A DNA stretch of 64,000 nt from an uncultured Pelagibacteraceae bacterium (GTDB taxonomy: Bacteria; Pseudomonadota; Alphaproteobacteria; Pelagibacterales; Pelagibacteraceae): positions 217,819-281,818 of the forward strand of contig CACJEC010000001.1 in assembly GCA_902592325.1 (NCBI GenBank). The letters are read 5' to 3'. This document shows positions 32,782-42,608 of this stretch, in pieces. The stretch's first letter is position 1. Every line of letters begins with the position of its first letter. The translations under genes and the position numbers were made by a program. The notes beneath the pieces were generated by a model. It was not told where the DNA came from and ran no database searches. It saw only the letters and a list, made by a program, of their open reading frames with translations.

Positions 32782-34046
32782 TGTCAAAGAAAGATATAAA
32801 AGTTCCAAATATTGGTGAATTTAAAGACGTGGAAGTCATCGAAGTTTTAATTAAAAAAGGTCAAAAAATAAAAAAGAATGATCCACTAATAACTATAGAA
32901 AGTGATAAATCAAGTGTGGAAATACCCTCTTCTGATGATGGAACTATAATCTCTTTGAATGTTAAAATTGGAGACAAGGTATCGGAAGGCGATAAGATTA
33001 TTGAAATTGAAAGTGAAAAAGAAATAAAAGAAACAAGTGCTCAAGAATTACCAAAAAGTCAATTTCCAAAAGAGACAAAAAAAGATGAAATAAAAACAAG
33101 CAATGAGTCTGAAAATATAATAATAAAGAATTTTTCAGAAAAAGCTTCTGCTTCACCAAAAGTTAGAAAATTTGCGAGAGAACTTGGAGTTAATATCAAC
33201 AAAGTCCCTGGTAGTGAAAGACAAGGTAGGGTTACCGAGAGTGATGTGAAGTTATTCGTTTCAACTAAATCTGATAAAAGTTTCAAAGATCAGAATACAA
33301 CTGAACAAAAAATTGAAATAGAGTATTCCCATTCAGATTTTGGAGAAGTAGACATTAAAGATATTCCCAGAGTGAAAAAATTGTCGTCTAAATATTTAAT
33401 GAACTCTTGGACAAAAATTCCTCATGTAACCAATCATGACGAAGCTGATATAACCGAATTAGAGGAATTTAGAACTTCTCTAACAGACGTATATACTGGT
33501 GAAAAAAAAAAAATTACACCACTAGCTTTTATTGTAAAAGCATTAACAACATCATTAAAAAAATTTCCAAATTTTAATACCTCAATCGACCAAATTGAAA
33601 ATGGTAAAATGACTGTTAAAAAGTATTATCATGTTGGCATAGCAGTTGATACTTCACATGGTTTGATGGTTCCTAAATTAAGAAATGCAGATAATAAAAA
33701 TATTTCTTTAATAAGCACAGAATTAAAAAAAATCAGTCAGCAATGTAGAGATCTTAAAATTGATAAAAAAGAGTTATTCGGAGGTTCTATGACGATAACT
33801 AGCCTAGGGGGAATTGGGGGATCTTTTTTTACCCCAATTATAAATTATCCTGAAGTTGCTATTTTAGGAGTAGGAAGAGCAGAAAAAAAACAAGTATTCA
33901 TGGATGGAAAATTTGTAACGCGTACTATGTTGCCACTTTCACTATCTTATGATCATAGAATTATTGATGGTGCAGAGGCAGCTCGATTTAATAATGATTT
34001 AAAAGAAAATCTTGGTAAAAATTTTGCTTACAAGTTAGCCGTTTAA
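32781..34046 (+). CDS. aceF: Pyruvate dehydrogenase E2, dihydrolipoamide acetyltransferase
   Basis: 421 residues with one lipoyl domain (1-77, Lys43 in ESDKSSVEIPS), a peripheral-subunit-binding domain (about 127-163, SASPKVRKFARELGVNINKV), and a catalytic domain ending in SYDHRIIDGAEAARF, where His is catalytic. It transfers acetyl from lipoyl to CoA and forms the complex core. Its lipoyl domain is strikingly similar to the one on AceE, which suggests duplication or exchange between the two genes. The gene overlaps aceE by one base (TAATG). Confidence 0.96.
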   Translation: MSKKDIKVPNIGEFKDVEVIEVLIKKGQKIKKNDPLITIESDKSSVEIPSSDDGTIISLNVKIGDKVSEGDKIIEIESEKEIKETSAQELPKSQFPKETKKDEIKTSNESENIIIKNFSEKASASPKVRKFARELGVNINKVPGSERQGRVTESDVKLFVSTKSDKSFKDQNTTEQKIEIEYSHSDFGEVDIKDIPRVKKLSSKYLMNSWTKIPHVTNHDEADITELEEFRTSLTDVYTGEKKKITPLAFIVKALTTSLKKFPNFNTSIDQIENGKMTVKKYYHVGIAVDTSHGLMVPKLRNADNKNISLISTELKKISQQCRDLKIDKKELFGGSMTITSLGGIGGSFFTPIINYPEVAILGVGRAEKKQVFMDGKFVTRTMLPLSLSYDHRIIDGAEAARFNNDLKENLGKNFAYKLAV

Positions 34047-34054
34047 TAAAAATT

Positions 34055-34951
34055 ATGTCTAAAAGTGTTTCATTGTTAAGTGCTTTGCTGTGTACATTTA
34101 TTTGGGGAACTACATTTATTGCTCAAGACACTGGCATGGATGATATTGGTCCATTTACATTTAACGCTGTAAGATTTTTTGTGGGTTTTTTGGCAATTCT
34201 TCCTTTAGCATTGTTATTTGAGACTAAAAAATTTAAATCTGAATTTAAAACTGGTTTTAGATATTTTGCTATTCTATCTTTTTTAATTGGATTGTCGTTA
34301 TTTTTAGGATCGGCATTGCAGCAAGTAGCTTTGCTTTATACAGATGTAGCTAACGCTGCTTTCTTTACGATTTTTTATGTTCCGATGGTACCAATTATTA
34401 TTTTTATATTTAAGAGAGATTCATTGCATTGGAGCGTATGGCCTTCAGTTATTTTATGTTTAATTGGTGGATATCTTTTAACCAATTTTTATGATGCTAC
34501 AGTAAGACTTGGAGACACATTGGTCATTCTTGGAGCATTATTCTGGAGTACTCACATCATATTTACTGGAATGATTGTTAAAACATATAACTTACCTCTA
34601 ACATTAGGTGCAATCCAAACTTTATTGGTGGCTTTATTTTCTTTTATTATTGGTTTGATTTATGAAGAATTTGTAATTGAAAATATTCTCAAAGAGATAG
34701 ACTCTATACTCTATGCTGGAATTTTATCAGGAGGTTTTGCATTCGTTCTACAAATTTATGCTCAAAAAAATATAACACCTGCACCAGCAGCTATAATTTT
34801 TTCATTAGAAGGTGTATTTGCTACTATTGCAGCATGGTTTTTATTAAGTCAAATTTTAGATTTTAATAATATATTAGGGTGTTTGTTTATATTATGTGGT
34901 GTTTTAATTTCCCAATTATTACCCTTGATGAGGAAAATAAATTATCAATAA
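34055..34951 (+). CDS. EamA/DMT-superfamily transporter
   Basis: 298 residues with about ten transmembrane segments in two EamA repeats. Typical features are the N-terminal LLCTFIWGTTFIAQDTGM, VANAAFFTIFYVPMVPII and, in repeat 2, AAIIFSLEGVFATIAAW. It is a drug/metabolite-type exporter or importer with unknown substrate. It begins eight bases after aceF and overlaps the convergent uppP gene by 33 bases. Confidence 0.88.
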   Translation: MSKSVSLLSALLCTFIWGTTFIAQDTGMDDIGPFTFNAVRFFVGFLAILPLALLFETKKFKSEFKTGFRYFAILSFLIGLSLFLGSALQQVALLYTDVANAAFFTIFYVPMVPIIIFIFKRDSLHWSVWPSVILCLIGGYLLTNFYDATVRLGDTLVILGALFWSTHIIFTGMIVKTYNLPLTLGAIQTLLVALFSFIIGLIYEEFVIENILKEIDSILYAGILSGGFAFVLQIYAQKNITPAPAAIIFSLEGVFATIAAWFLLSQILDFNNILGCLFILCGVLISQLLPLMRKINYQ

Positions 34952-35698
34952 TAAAATTAAAGCAATCAAAATTCTATAAATTACGAATACAGTTAGAGAA
35001 AAATTTTTAACGAATCTTATAAAATATTTTACAGTGATAAATGAGAAGATAAAAGAAAGGGTAATCGCAATTAATAATAAATAATTGAATTCAACAGATT
35101 GTTGTACAGCATCTTTAAGACCTAAAAAACTTGCTCCAGCTAACGCAGGTATAGATAATAAAAAAGCGATTTTACTTGAGTCAACTCTATTAAATTTTAG
35201 AAATCGAGCTGCTGTTAAAGTTATTCCTGCTCTACTCACACCAGGTACGAGTGCTAAAATTTGAAATAGACCTATGAATAATATTGTTTTTATATTCAAG
35301 TTGGTTGATATATTTTGATCAGTATCTCTTTTATCTGATAAAAATAGGACTAAACCAAATAATAGAGTTGTCCATGCAATAATTTCTATATTTCTTAAAA
35401 GATTAATTATTTCAGTAGAATATATTATATACCCAAAAATTATAAGAGGTATCGAGCCAAATAAAATCAAAACCAATAACTTTTGATTGTTTCTTAAATT
35501 TAGTAAATCTTTTTTAAAGTAATAAATTATTGCAAATAAAGAACCTAAATGCAGACCTATATCAATAAATAAAGAGCTTGAGTTAAAATCATAAAAATTT
35601 GATATTAAGATTAGATGGGCTGAAGAGCTAATAGGTAAAAATTCAGAAATTCCTTGGACCGCAGAAAGAATTAGGATTTCTATAAAATCTTGAAGCAT
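34919..35698 (-). CDS. uppP: Undecaprenyl-diphosphate phosphatase
   Basis: 259 residues, polytopic. The (E/Q)XXXE motif is in SAVQGISEFLPISSSAH and the PGXSRXXXT motif in LVPGVSRAGITLTA; both build the active site of BacA/UppP. It recycles undecaprenyl diphosphate to the monophosphate carrier for peptidoglycan and surface glycan synthesis. It is tail-to-tail with the EamA gene with a 33-base overlap, both frames intact. Confidence 0.95.
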   Translation of the reverse strand: MLQDFIEILILSAVQGISEFLPISSSAHLILISNFYDFNSSSLFIDIGLHLGSLFAIIYYFKKDLLNLRNNQKLLVLILFGSIPLIIFGYIIYSTEIINLLRNIEIIAWTTLLFGLVLFLSDKRDTDQNISTNLNIKTILFIGLFQILALVPGVSRAGITLTAARFLKFNRVDSSKIAFLLSIPALAGASFLGLKDAVQQSVEFNYLLLIAITLSFIFSFITVKYFIRFVKNFSLTVFVIYRILIALILLLIIYFPHQG

Positions 35699-35804
35699 TA
35701 AGATGTCGTAACTTAAAAAATATTCATTTTAAACAATTCGATTTAATCATAATAGTTATGCAAAAAATAAATTTCTTATAGTTTATGCTAAATAAAAGCA
35801 ATTA

Positions 35805-35859
35805 TAGGTCATATTTATTGACCTAAATAATACTTTTAATAAAAAAAACAGTGTATAAT
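35805..35859 (+). promoter_or_regulatory. Perfect dyad and -10 box upstream of gltD-gltB
   Basis: TAGGTCA (35805-35811) and TGACCTA (35819-35825) form a perfect 7+7 dyad with a 7-base spacer. A consensus -10 TATAAT lies at 35854-35859 with only a poor -35 (TACTTT). The dyad centre is about 50 bases before the likely transcription start, the usual place for an activator. I do not recognise the motif. Confidence 0.6.
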
Positions 35860-35881
35860 TTGCCTTAAATTTAAAGATTCT

Positions 35882-37321
35882 ATGACTGATAAAATGTTAA
35901 AATTTGTGAAAATAGGTCAACAAACTCCACCTAAAAGAAAGATTGGCACTAGAAAAGAAGATTTTAATGAGATCTATGACGAGTTTGTTACCAAAAAAGC
36001 TGAAGAACAGTCAAGTAGATGTTCTCAATGTGGAGTTCCATTTTGTCAAGTACATTGTCCTTTAAGCAACAATATTCCAGATTGGTTAAAACTAACAGCT
36101 GAAGGAAGATTAAAAGAGGCCTACGAATTATCTCAAAGCACTAACAATATGCCAGAAGTATGTGGAAGGATTTGTCCTCAAGACAGATTGTGTGAGGGTA
36201 ACTGCGTTATTGAGCAATCAGGACATGGAACAGTTACTATTGGTTCAGTTGAGAAATATATTAATGACAAAGCGTGGGAACAAGGCTGGATTAAACCCAT
36301 TTCTTTAAAACATGAAAAGGACCAAAGTGTTGGAATAATTGGTGCCGGTCCTGCAGGATTAGCTGCTGCTGAGCAGCTAAGGAAAAATGGATATAAAATT
36401 ACTGTTTATGATCGATATGATCGTGCAGGTGGATTATTAATTTATGGAATTCCAAATTTCAAACTTGAAAAATATGTAGTTGAGAGAAGAACAAATTTGT
36501 TAAAGGAGGGTGGAATAAAATTTATTCAAAATTTTGAAGTTGGTAAAGATGCAACTCTAGAACAGTTACGAAAAAAACATGATGCAATTTTAATAGCGAC
36601 GGGTGTATATAAACCAAGAGAAGTTGAATTACCTGGTAACGATTTAGGTAATATTTTTCCTGCAATGGAGTTTTTGATAGCATCAAATAAAAAAGGCTTA
36701 GGAGATAAAGTAGAGTTATTTGATAAAGGAATTTTAAACGCTGAGGGAAAAGATGTTGTAGTAATAGGTGGCGGTGACACAGCTATGGATTGTGTAAGAA
36801 CTTCAGTAAGACAAAAAGCAAAGTCGGTAAAATGTTTATATAGAAGAGATAAAGAAAATATGCCCGGATCTGCTAGAGAGGTTGCAAATGCTGAGGAGGA
36901 GGGTGTAGAATTTGTTTGGCTTTCTAGTCCAAAAGAATTTAAAGGAAAAAATAAAATTGAAGATTTAGTTGTTAATCAAATTGAATTAGGTGAACCAGAT
37001 GAGTCAGGAAGACGAAAACCAGAAATTAAAGAAGGTTCAGAATTTACTGTAAAAGCCGATATGGTAATCAAAGCTCTTGGATTTGATCCAGAAAATTTAC
37101 CATTATTATTTGATGCACCAGAGTTACAAGTGACAAGATGGGGAACAATTAAAACTGACTTTAATACGATGGAAACAAATCTAAAAGGTGTTTTTGCTGC
37201 TGGAGATATTGTAAGAGGAGCTTCATTAGTAGTATGGGCAATAAAAGATGGGAGAGATGCAGCTTCTTCTATGAAAAACTATTTAGAAAATATGCAACTA
37301 AAAAAAACAAAAGTAGCATAA
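35882..37321 (+). CDS. gltD: Glutamate synthase small (beta) subunit
   Basis: 479 residues. N-terminal iron-sulfur Cys clusters CSQCGVPFCQVHC and CGRICPQDRLCEGNC, FAD site GAGPAGLAAAEQL, NADPH site GGGDTAMDC and the C-terminal AAGDIVRGASLVVWAI. It feeds NADPH electrons to GltB for glutamine:2-oxoglutarate aminotransfer. The order here is gltD before gltB, with a TAATG one-base overlap, behind a promoter with a striking dyad. Confidence 0.97.
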   Translation: MTDKMLKFVKIGQQTPPKRKIGTRKEDFNEIYDEFVTKKAEEQSSRCSQCGVPFCQVHCPLSNNIPDWLKLTAEGRLKEAYELSQSTNNMPEVCGRICPQDRLCEGNCVIEQSGHGTVTIGSVEKYINDKAWEQGWIKPISLKHEKDQSVGIIGAGPAGLAAAEQLRKNGYKITVYDRYDRAGGLLIYGIPNFKLEKYVVERRTNLLKEGGIKFIQNFEVGKDATLEQLRKKHDAILIATGVYKPREVELPGNDLGNIFPAMEFLIASNKKGLGDKVELFDKGILNAEGKDVVVIGGGDTAMDCVRTSVRQKAKSVKCLYRRDKENMPGSAREVANAEEEGVEFVWLSSPKEFKGKNKIEDLVVNQIELGEPDESGRRKPEIKEGSEFTVKADMVIKALGFDPENLPLLFDAPELQVTRWGTIKTDFNTMETNLKGVFAAGDIVRGASLVVWAIKDGRDAASSMKNYLENMQLKKTKVA

Positions 37322-40300
37322 TGGAAAATTATAAAAAAAATTTAGAGTTGCTTACAAAAAATCATATTTATTCAAAAGAGATGGAACATGATGCTTGTGG
37401 AGTCGGTTTAATCGCATCTACAGAAGGAAAAAAATCTAGGGCTATAGTTGAGTATGGAATTGAAGCATTAAAAGCAGTTTGGCACAGGGGCGCTGTCGAT
37501 GCAGATGGAAAAACGGGCGATGGAGCTGGAATACATGTTGAAATTCCAAAAGACTTTTTTATAGAAAAAATCCAAGTTACTGGACACGATTATGATAATT
37601 CTGAAATCTGTGTAGGAATGATTTTTTTACCTAGAAATGACTATTCAGCGCAAGAGAGTTGCAAAACAATAGTTGAGAGTGAACTAACTAAGAATAATTT
37701 TAGTATATATGGTTGGCGACAAGTGCCAGTTAATTTAAAAGTTTTAGGAGAAAAAGCTCTTCAAACCATGCCAGAAATCATACAAGTTCTTTTTAAACCT
37801 AATGATCCAAATTTATTAGATAAAAACTTAGAGAGAAAAATTTATGAAACAAGAAAGAGAATTGAAAATAAAGCTTTTGATGCCTCATTAAATAATTTCT
37901 ATATTTGTTCAATTAGTTCAAAATCTATAATTTATAAAGGGTTATATTTAGCAGAGGCATTATCTGACTTTTATTTAGATCTTAGAGACTCAAGATTTAT
38001 TTCAAGATATGCAATTTTTCATCAAAGATTTTCAACAAACACCGCACCGAGCTGGAGCTTAGCTCAACCATTTAGGGCCATAGCGCACAATGGTGAGATA
38101 AATACTTATAAAGGAAATAAAAACTGGATGAAAGTTCACGAACAAGAAATGAGTAGCCCACTTTTCGAAGATATAGAAAATTTAAAACCAGTAATCCAAA
38201 AAGGTGTCTCTGACTCTGCAGCTTTAGATAATGTATTTGAATTATTAAATAAATCAGGCCAATCTGCTCCATTAGCTAAATTAATGCTAGTACCGGATGC
38301 ATGGTCGAAAAAAAATAAGACATTATCTAAAAGTCATCAGCGATTATTCAATTTTTTAAATAGCACAATGGAACCATGGGATGGACCTGCTGCTATTGCA
38401 GCTACAGACAATGAATGGGTTATAGCTGCAAATGATAGAAATGGTCTTAGGCCTTTGAGATATGCCATTACAAAAGATAAAATGATCTTCGCAGGCTCAG
38501 AAACAGGAATGATTGATTTAAATGAAAAAAAAATTTTAACCAAGGGAAGACTTGGTCCCGGTGAAATTATCGGGGTCAGAATTGAAAAAGGTAAAGTTTT
38601 TTCTAATAGTCAAATAAAAGATTATTTAGCTAAAGAATTTAAACATTTTAATTCTCAAATAATTGATCTAGATGAAAAATTATCAATCTCCAATGAAAAA
38701 CATAATTTTGATGGCGAAAGTCTAAGGAGAAGACAATATACTTTCGGAATAAGTTTAGAGGATTTAGAACTTATCTTACATCCAATGGCAGAAGATGCAA
38801 AAGAGGCAACAGGTTCAATGGGTGATGATACCCCTTTAGCCGTCCTATCTGATAAGTATAGACCACTTTACCATTTTTTTAGACAAAATTTTAGCCAAGT
38901 AACTAATCCACCAATTGACTCTTTACGAGAAAATAAAGTGATGAGTTTAAAAACTAGATTTGGAAATTTAGGTAATATTCTTGATTTTGATACTTTAACT
39001 AAAGAGAATATTTATGTTTTAAATAGTCCTATTCTATCAAATTCACAATTTAACAAGTTCACTAATTTTTTTGGTAAAAGTTCAGTGACTATTGATTGCT
39101 CATTTTCAAAAAATGATAATTTAGAAAATTCTATTGACAGGATCCAAAAAGAATCTGAAATCGCAGTAAGACAAGGTATTACCCAATTGATTTTAAGTGA
39201 CAAAAATCTCTCATCTGAGAGATTGCCAATGCCAATGTTATTATGTGTTGGAGCCATAAACACATTTTTAATACAAAAAAAATTAAGAGGTTATGTTTCT
39301 ATTAATGTTCAGTCTGGAGAGGCTATAGATACACATTCGTTTGCAACATTAATTGGAGTTGGAGCAACTACAGTAAATCCATATCTGGCTTTCGATAGTT
39401 TATATCAGAGATATGAAAAAAAACTTTTTGGCCAATTTAGTTTTGATGAGTGTGTACAACGCTACATTAATTCAGTTAATGCAGGTTTATTGAAGATAAT
39501 GTCAAAAATGGGGATTTCTGTTTTAAGTTCTTACAGAGGTGGATGTAATTTTGAGACAGTAGGATTGAGCAGAACAGTCGTAAATGAATACTTTCCTGGA
39601 GTTACCTCGAAAATTTCAGGTATTGGTTTAGTTGGAATTGAAAAAAAAATAAGAGAAATTCACAAAGAAGCATTTGAAAGTACAGAAACTATATTGCCAA
39701 TTGGAGGTATTTATAGATACAGGAAAAACGGAGAAACTCATCAATATCAAGGGAAACTAATTCATTTATTACAAAGCGCTGTAGGCTCAAATTCATATGA
39801 GGCATATAAGAAATATGCTGATGGTATATATAGTTTACCACCAATAAATTTAAGGGATCTAGTTGATTTTAGAAAAAAAAAATTGGGTTCATCAATAGAT
39901 TTATCTGAAGTTGAACCAATAGAAAAAATATTAAAAAGATTTGGTAGCGGAAGCATGTCCCATGGTGCTTTATCCAAAGAAGCACATGAAACACTTGCTA
40001 TTGGAATGAATAGAATTAAAGGAGCCTCTTGTAGTGGTGAGGGGGGAGAAGATGCAGAAAGATTTAAGGTAATGGATAGCGGTGATAGTGCAAATTCTAG
40101 AGTTAAACAAATTGCATCCGCTAGATTTGGTGTGACTGTAAATTACTTAAATAATTGTAATGAAATAGAAATTAAAATGGCCCAAGGCGCTAAACCAGGG
40201 GAAGGTGGTCAGTTACCTGGCTTTAAAGTAACAAAGGAAATTGCAAGACTACGACATTCCACACCAGGAGTAACATTAATTTCTCCACCTCCACATCACG

Positions 40301-41826
40301 ATATTTACTCGATAGAAGATTTGGCACAACTGATTTATGATTTAAAGCAAACAAATCCAAAAGCACGAGTTGGTGTTAAGTTAGTTGCATCATCTGGAAT
40401 TGGAACTATTGCTGCAGGTGTAGCTAAAGCAAAAGCTGATATAATTTTAATCTCAGGCCATAATGGAGGAACAGGTGCAACTCCACAAACAAGTGTAAAA
40501 TATGTTGGAATTCCTTGGGAGATGGGTCTTACTGAAGCTAACCAAGTTCTTACATTAAATAGTTTGAGACATAAAGTTACTTTAAGAACTGATGGAGGTA
40601 TTAAAACTGGAAGGGATGTTGTTATTGCTGCAATGATGGGAGCAGAGGAGTATGGAGTTGCAACAACAGCTTTAGTTGCAATGGGATGTATCATGGTTAG
40701 ACAATGTCATTCTAACACATGTCCTGTTGGTGTTTGTACACAAGATGAAAAATTAAGAGAAAAATTTACTGGTACACCAGATAAAGTTGTAAATCTTTTT
40801 ACTTTTATTGCTATGGAGGTACGAGAAATTTTAGCTGAATTGGGATTTAAATCACTCAACGAAATAATTGGAAGAACTGATTTGTTAATGCAAGTAAATA
40901 AAGCATCACCAAATTTAGATGATTTAGATTTAAATCCACTTTTTGTTCAAGCAGATCCAGGAAATAATGAAAGATATTGTAAAAAACAAGAAATAAACAA
41001 GGTTCCTGATACTTTGGACCAAGAGATTTGGCCAGAAATTGAAAAGTCTTTGGATAATTTAGAATCGATTGAAAAAGAATTTATTATTAAAAATACTAAT
41101 AGAGCTGTTGGTTCAAGAATTTCTCATTATCTTTATAAGAAATATGGATATGAAAAATTAGATGAAAATTTTCTCACTTTGAATTTTAATGGTTCAGCTG
41201 GACAATCCTTTGGAGCTTTTTCTACAAAAGGGCTTAAACTAAATCTCAAAGGAGATGCTAATGACTATGTTGGAAAAGGATTATCAGGGGCAACTATTAC
41301 AATAAGTCTTCCAGACGAAAGTAATTTGGTTTCTAACGAAAATACAATTATTGGAAATACGGTTCTCTATGGAGCCACGTCTGGTAAGCTTTTTGCTGCA
41401 GGTCAAGCTGGTGATAGATTTGCAGTAAGAAACTCTGGAGCTCTTACTGTGATTGAAGGTTGTGATTCAAATGGTTGTGAATATATGACCGGAGGAACAG
41501 TAGTGATTCTAGGAGAAGTAGGAGATAATTTTGCGGCAGGTATGACTGGAGGTATGGCATTTATTTATGATAAATCTAAAGAATTTGAAAAAAAAGTAAA
41601 TACGGAGTCCGTTGTTTGGCAGAATGTTGAAACAGAATATTGGATAAACTTTTTAAAAAAATTAGTTTTAGAGCACTCAAAAGAAACTGGTTCTAAATTA
41701 TCAAAAAATATTATTGATAACTTTGATGAAGAAATAAAAAATTTTGTTCAAGTTTGTCCAAAAGAAATGTTAGATAAACTTGAAAATCCAATTACATTCA
41801 AAAAGACAATTAAACAAGTTGTTTAG
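37321..41826 (+). CDS. gltB: Glutamate synthase large (alpha) subunit
   Basis: 1501 residues from ATG 37321 (MENYKKNLELL); upstream starts would lie inside gltD. Cys26 in MEHDACGVGLIAS is the N-terminal nucleophile released by cleavage of a 25-residue propeptide. The glutaminase domain, central domain, FMN-binding synthase domain (KPGEGGQLPG, SGHNGGTGATP) and [3Fe-4S] Cys in RQCHSNTCPVGVC are present, followed by the GXGXG beta-helix domain. With gltD it makes two glutamates from glutamine and 2-oxoglutarate, the main ammonium assimilation route with GlnA. Confidence 0.97.
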   Translation: MENYKKNLELLTKNHIYSKEMEHDACGVGLIASTEGKKSRAIVEYGIEALKAVWHRGAVDADGKTGDGAGIHVEIPKDFFIEKIQVTGHDYDNSEICVGMIFLPRNDYSAQESCKTIVESELTKNNFSIYGWRQVPVNLKVLGEKALQTMPEIIQVLFKPNDPNLLDKNLERKIYETRKRIENKAFDASLNNFYICSISSKSIIYKGLYLAEALSDFYLDLRDSRFISRYAIFHQRFSTNTAPSWSLAQPFRAIAHNGEINTYKGNKNWMKVHEQEMSSPLFEDIENLKPVIQKGVSDSAALDNVFELLNKSGQSAPLAKLMLVPDAWSKKNKTLSKSHQRLFNFLNSTMEPWDGPAAIAATDNEWVIAANDRNGLRPLRYAITKDKMIFAGSETGMIDLNEKKILTKGRLGPGEIIGVRIEKGKVFSNSQIKDYLAKEFKHFNSQIIDLDEKLSISNEKHNFDGESLRRRQYTFGISLEDLELILHPMAEDAKEATGSMGDDTPLAVLSDKYRPLYHFFRQNFSQVTNPPIDSLRENKVMSLKTRFGNLGNILDFDTLTKENIYVLNSPILSNSQFNKFTNFFGKSSVTIDCSFSKNDNLENSIDRIQKESEIAVRQGITQLILSDKNLSSERLPMPMLLCVGAINTFLIQKKLRGYVSINVQSGEAIDTHSFATLIGVGATTVNPYLAFDSLYQRYEKKLFGQFSFDECVQRYINSVNAGLLKIMSKMGISVLSSYRGGCNFETVGLSRTVVNEYFPGVTSKISGIGLVGIEKKIREIHKEAFESTETILPIGGIYRYRKNGETHQYQGKLIHLLQSAVGSNSYEAYKKYADGIYSLPPINLRDLVDFRKKKLGSSIDLSEVEPIEKILKRFGSGSMSHGALSKEAHETLAIGMNRIKGASCSGEGGEDAERFKVMDSGDSANSRVKQIASARFGVTVNYLNNCNEIEIKMAQGAKPGEGGQLPGFKVTKEIARLRHSTPGVTLISPPPHHDIYSIEDLAQLIYDLKQTNPKARVGVKLVASSGIGTIAAGVAKAKADIILISGHNGGTGATPQTSVKYVGIPWEMGLTEANQVLTLNSLRHKVTLRTDGGIKTGRDVVIAAMMGAEEYGVATTALVAMGCIMVRQCHSNTCPVGVCTQDEKLREKFTGTPDKVVNLFTFIAMEVREILAELGFKSLNEIIGRTDLLMQVNKASPNLDDLDLNPLFVQADPGNNERYCKKQEINKVPDTLDQEIWPEIEKSLDNLESIEKEFIIKNTNRAVGSRISHYLYKKYGYEKLDENFLTLNFNGSAGQSFGAFSTKGLKLNLKGDANDYVGKGLSGATITISLPDESNLVSNENTIIGNTVLYGATSGKLFAAGQAGDRFAVRNSGALTVIEGCDSNGCEYMTGGTVVILGEVGDNFAAGMTGGMAFIYDKSKEFEKKVNTESVVWQNVETEYWINFLKKLVLEHSKETGSKLSKNIIDNFDEEIKNFVQVCPKEMLDKLENPITFKKTIKQVV

Positions 41827-42566
41827 ATTATAAAACTTAATTCTTTAATTAAAATTTTTAGCCATTTTTTTGATGAAAGACTATGATCGCCTTTTTTTAC
41901 AATAATTAGTTTTTTTTCTCCTCTTTGAAAAATTTTAAGTACTTTTTTAGAGTAACTTACAGGTACAGACTTATCCTTTTCGCCATGTATTAAAGTAACT
42001 TTTAATTTTTGATAAATTTTTTTCTTTAAAACCTTATTTTTTTTACCATCTTTAATTAATTGGTAAGTTATTGGATATTCATAATCTCCATGTTTTAAGT
42101 TTATAATTTTTTTAATAGAAATTTCTTTTTTCATTTGTTTTGAAAACTTCTTCCACATTAAATTTTCTAAAAATTCAGGTGCAGAACCAATTCCTAAAAA
42201 ACCTTTAATCTGCTCTTTAAAAATCTTAAATTGATTAAGAGATATCCATGCACCCATACTTGAACCAATTAATATAAAGTCTTTCTTTTGAACAACTTTT
42301 TTGATCAATAAAGTTGTTTCTTTACTCCATTTACTGATATTACCTTTAATAAATTGACCAGATGATTTTCCATGACCAGAGTATTCTAAAGCTAAAAAAC
42401 CTAACTTTTTTTTAATTGCATATTTTAAAAAGGCCTTTGGCTTTTTACCGTCAAGGTCAGACTTAAAGCCATGAAGAAAAACGATATAGGGTTTGTCCTT
42501 TTGATTATTCATTATATATCGAATTTTTTTTGATTTTGATAATCTATAATATTTGTATTTAATCAT
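41823..42566 (-). CDS. Alpha/beta hydrolase
   Basis: 247 residues. IVFLHGFKSDLDGKKP is the oxyanion region, LIGSSMGAWIS holds the nucleophile Ser, GEKDKSVPVS the acid and KKGDHSLS the His. The layout resembles ABHD10/YfhR-type esterases of general metabolism. The product is very rich in lysine. It is convergent with gltB (four-base overlap) and divergent from the glycosyltransferase at 42609. Confidence 0.82.
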   Translation of the reverse strand: MIKYKYYRLSKSKKIRYIMNNQKDKPYIVFLHGFKSDLDGKKPKAFLKYAIKKKLGFLALEYSGHGKSSGQFIKGNISKWSKETTLLIKKVVQKKDFILIGSSMGAWISLNQFKIFKEQIKGFLGIGSAPEFLENLMWKKFSKQMKKEISIKKIINLKHGDYEYPITYQLIKDGKKNKVLKKKIYQKLKVTLIHGEKDKSVPVSYSKKVLKIFQRGEKKLIIVKKGDHSLSSKKWLKILIKELSFII

Positions 42567-42608
42567 TAGAGTTTAATACTTAATTCTATTCATGTATAAT
42601 CATAGCAG

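Noticed and set aside
34919-34951. 33-base overlap of the EamA and uppP genes as a frameshift or assembly error
   Set aside because: Both frames are intact to natural stops with family-like lengths; tail-to-tail overlaps are common in this compact genome.
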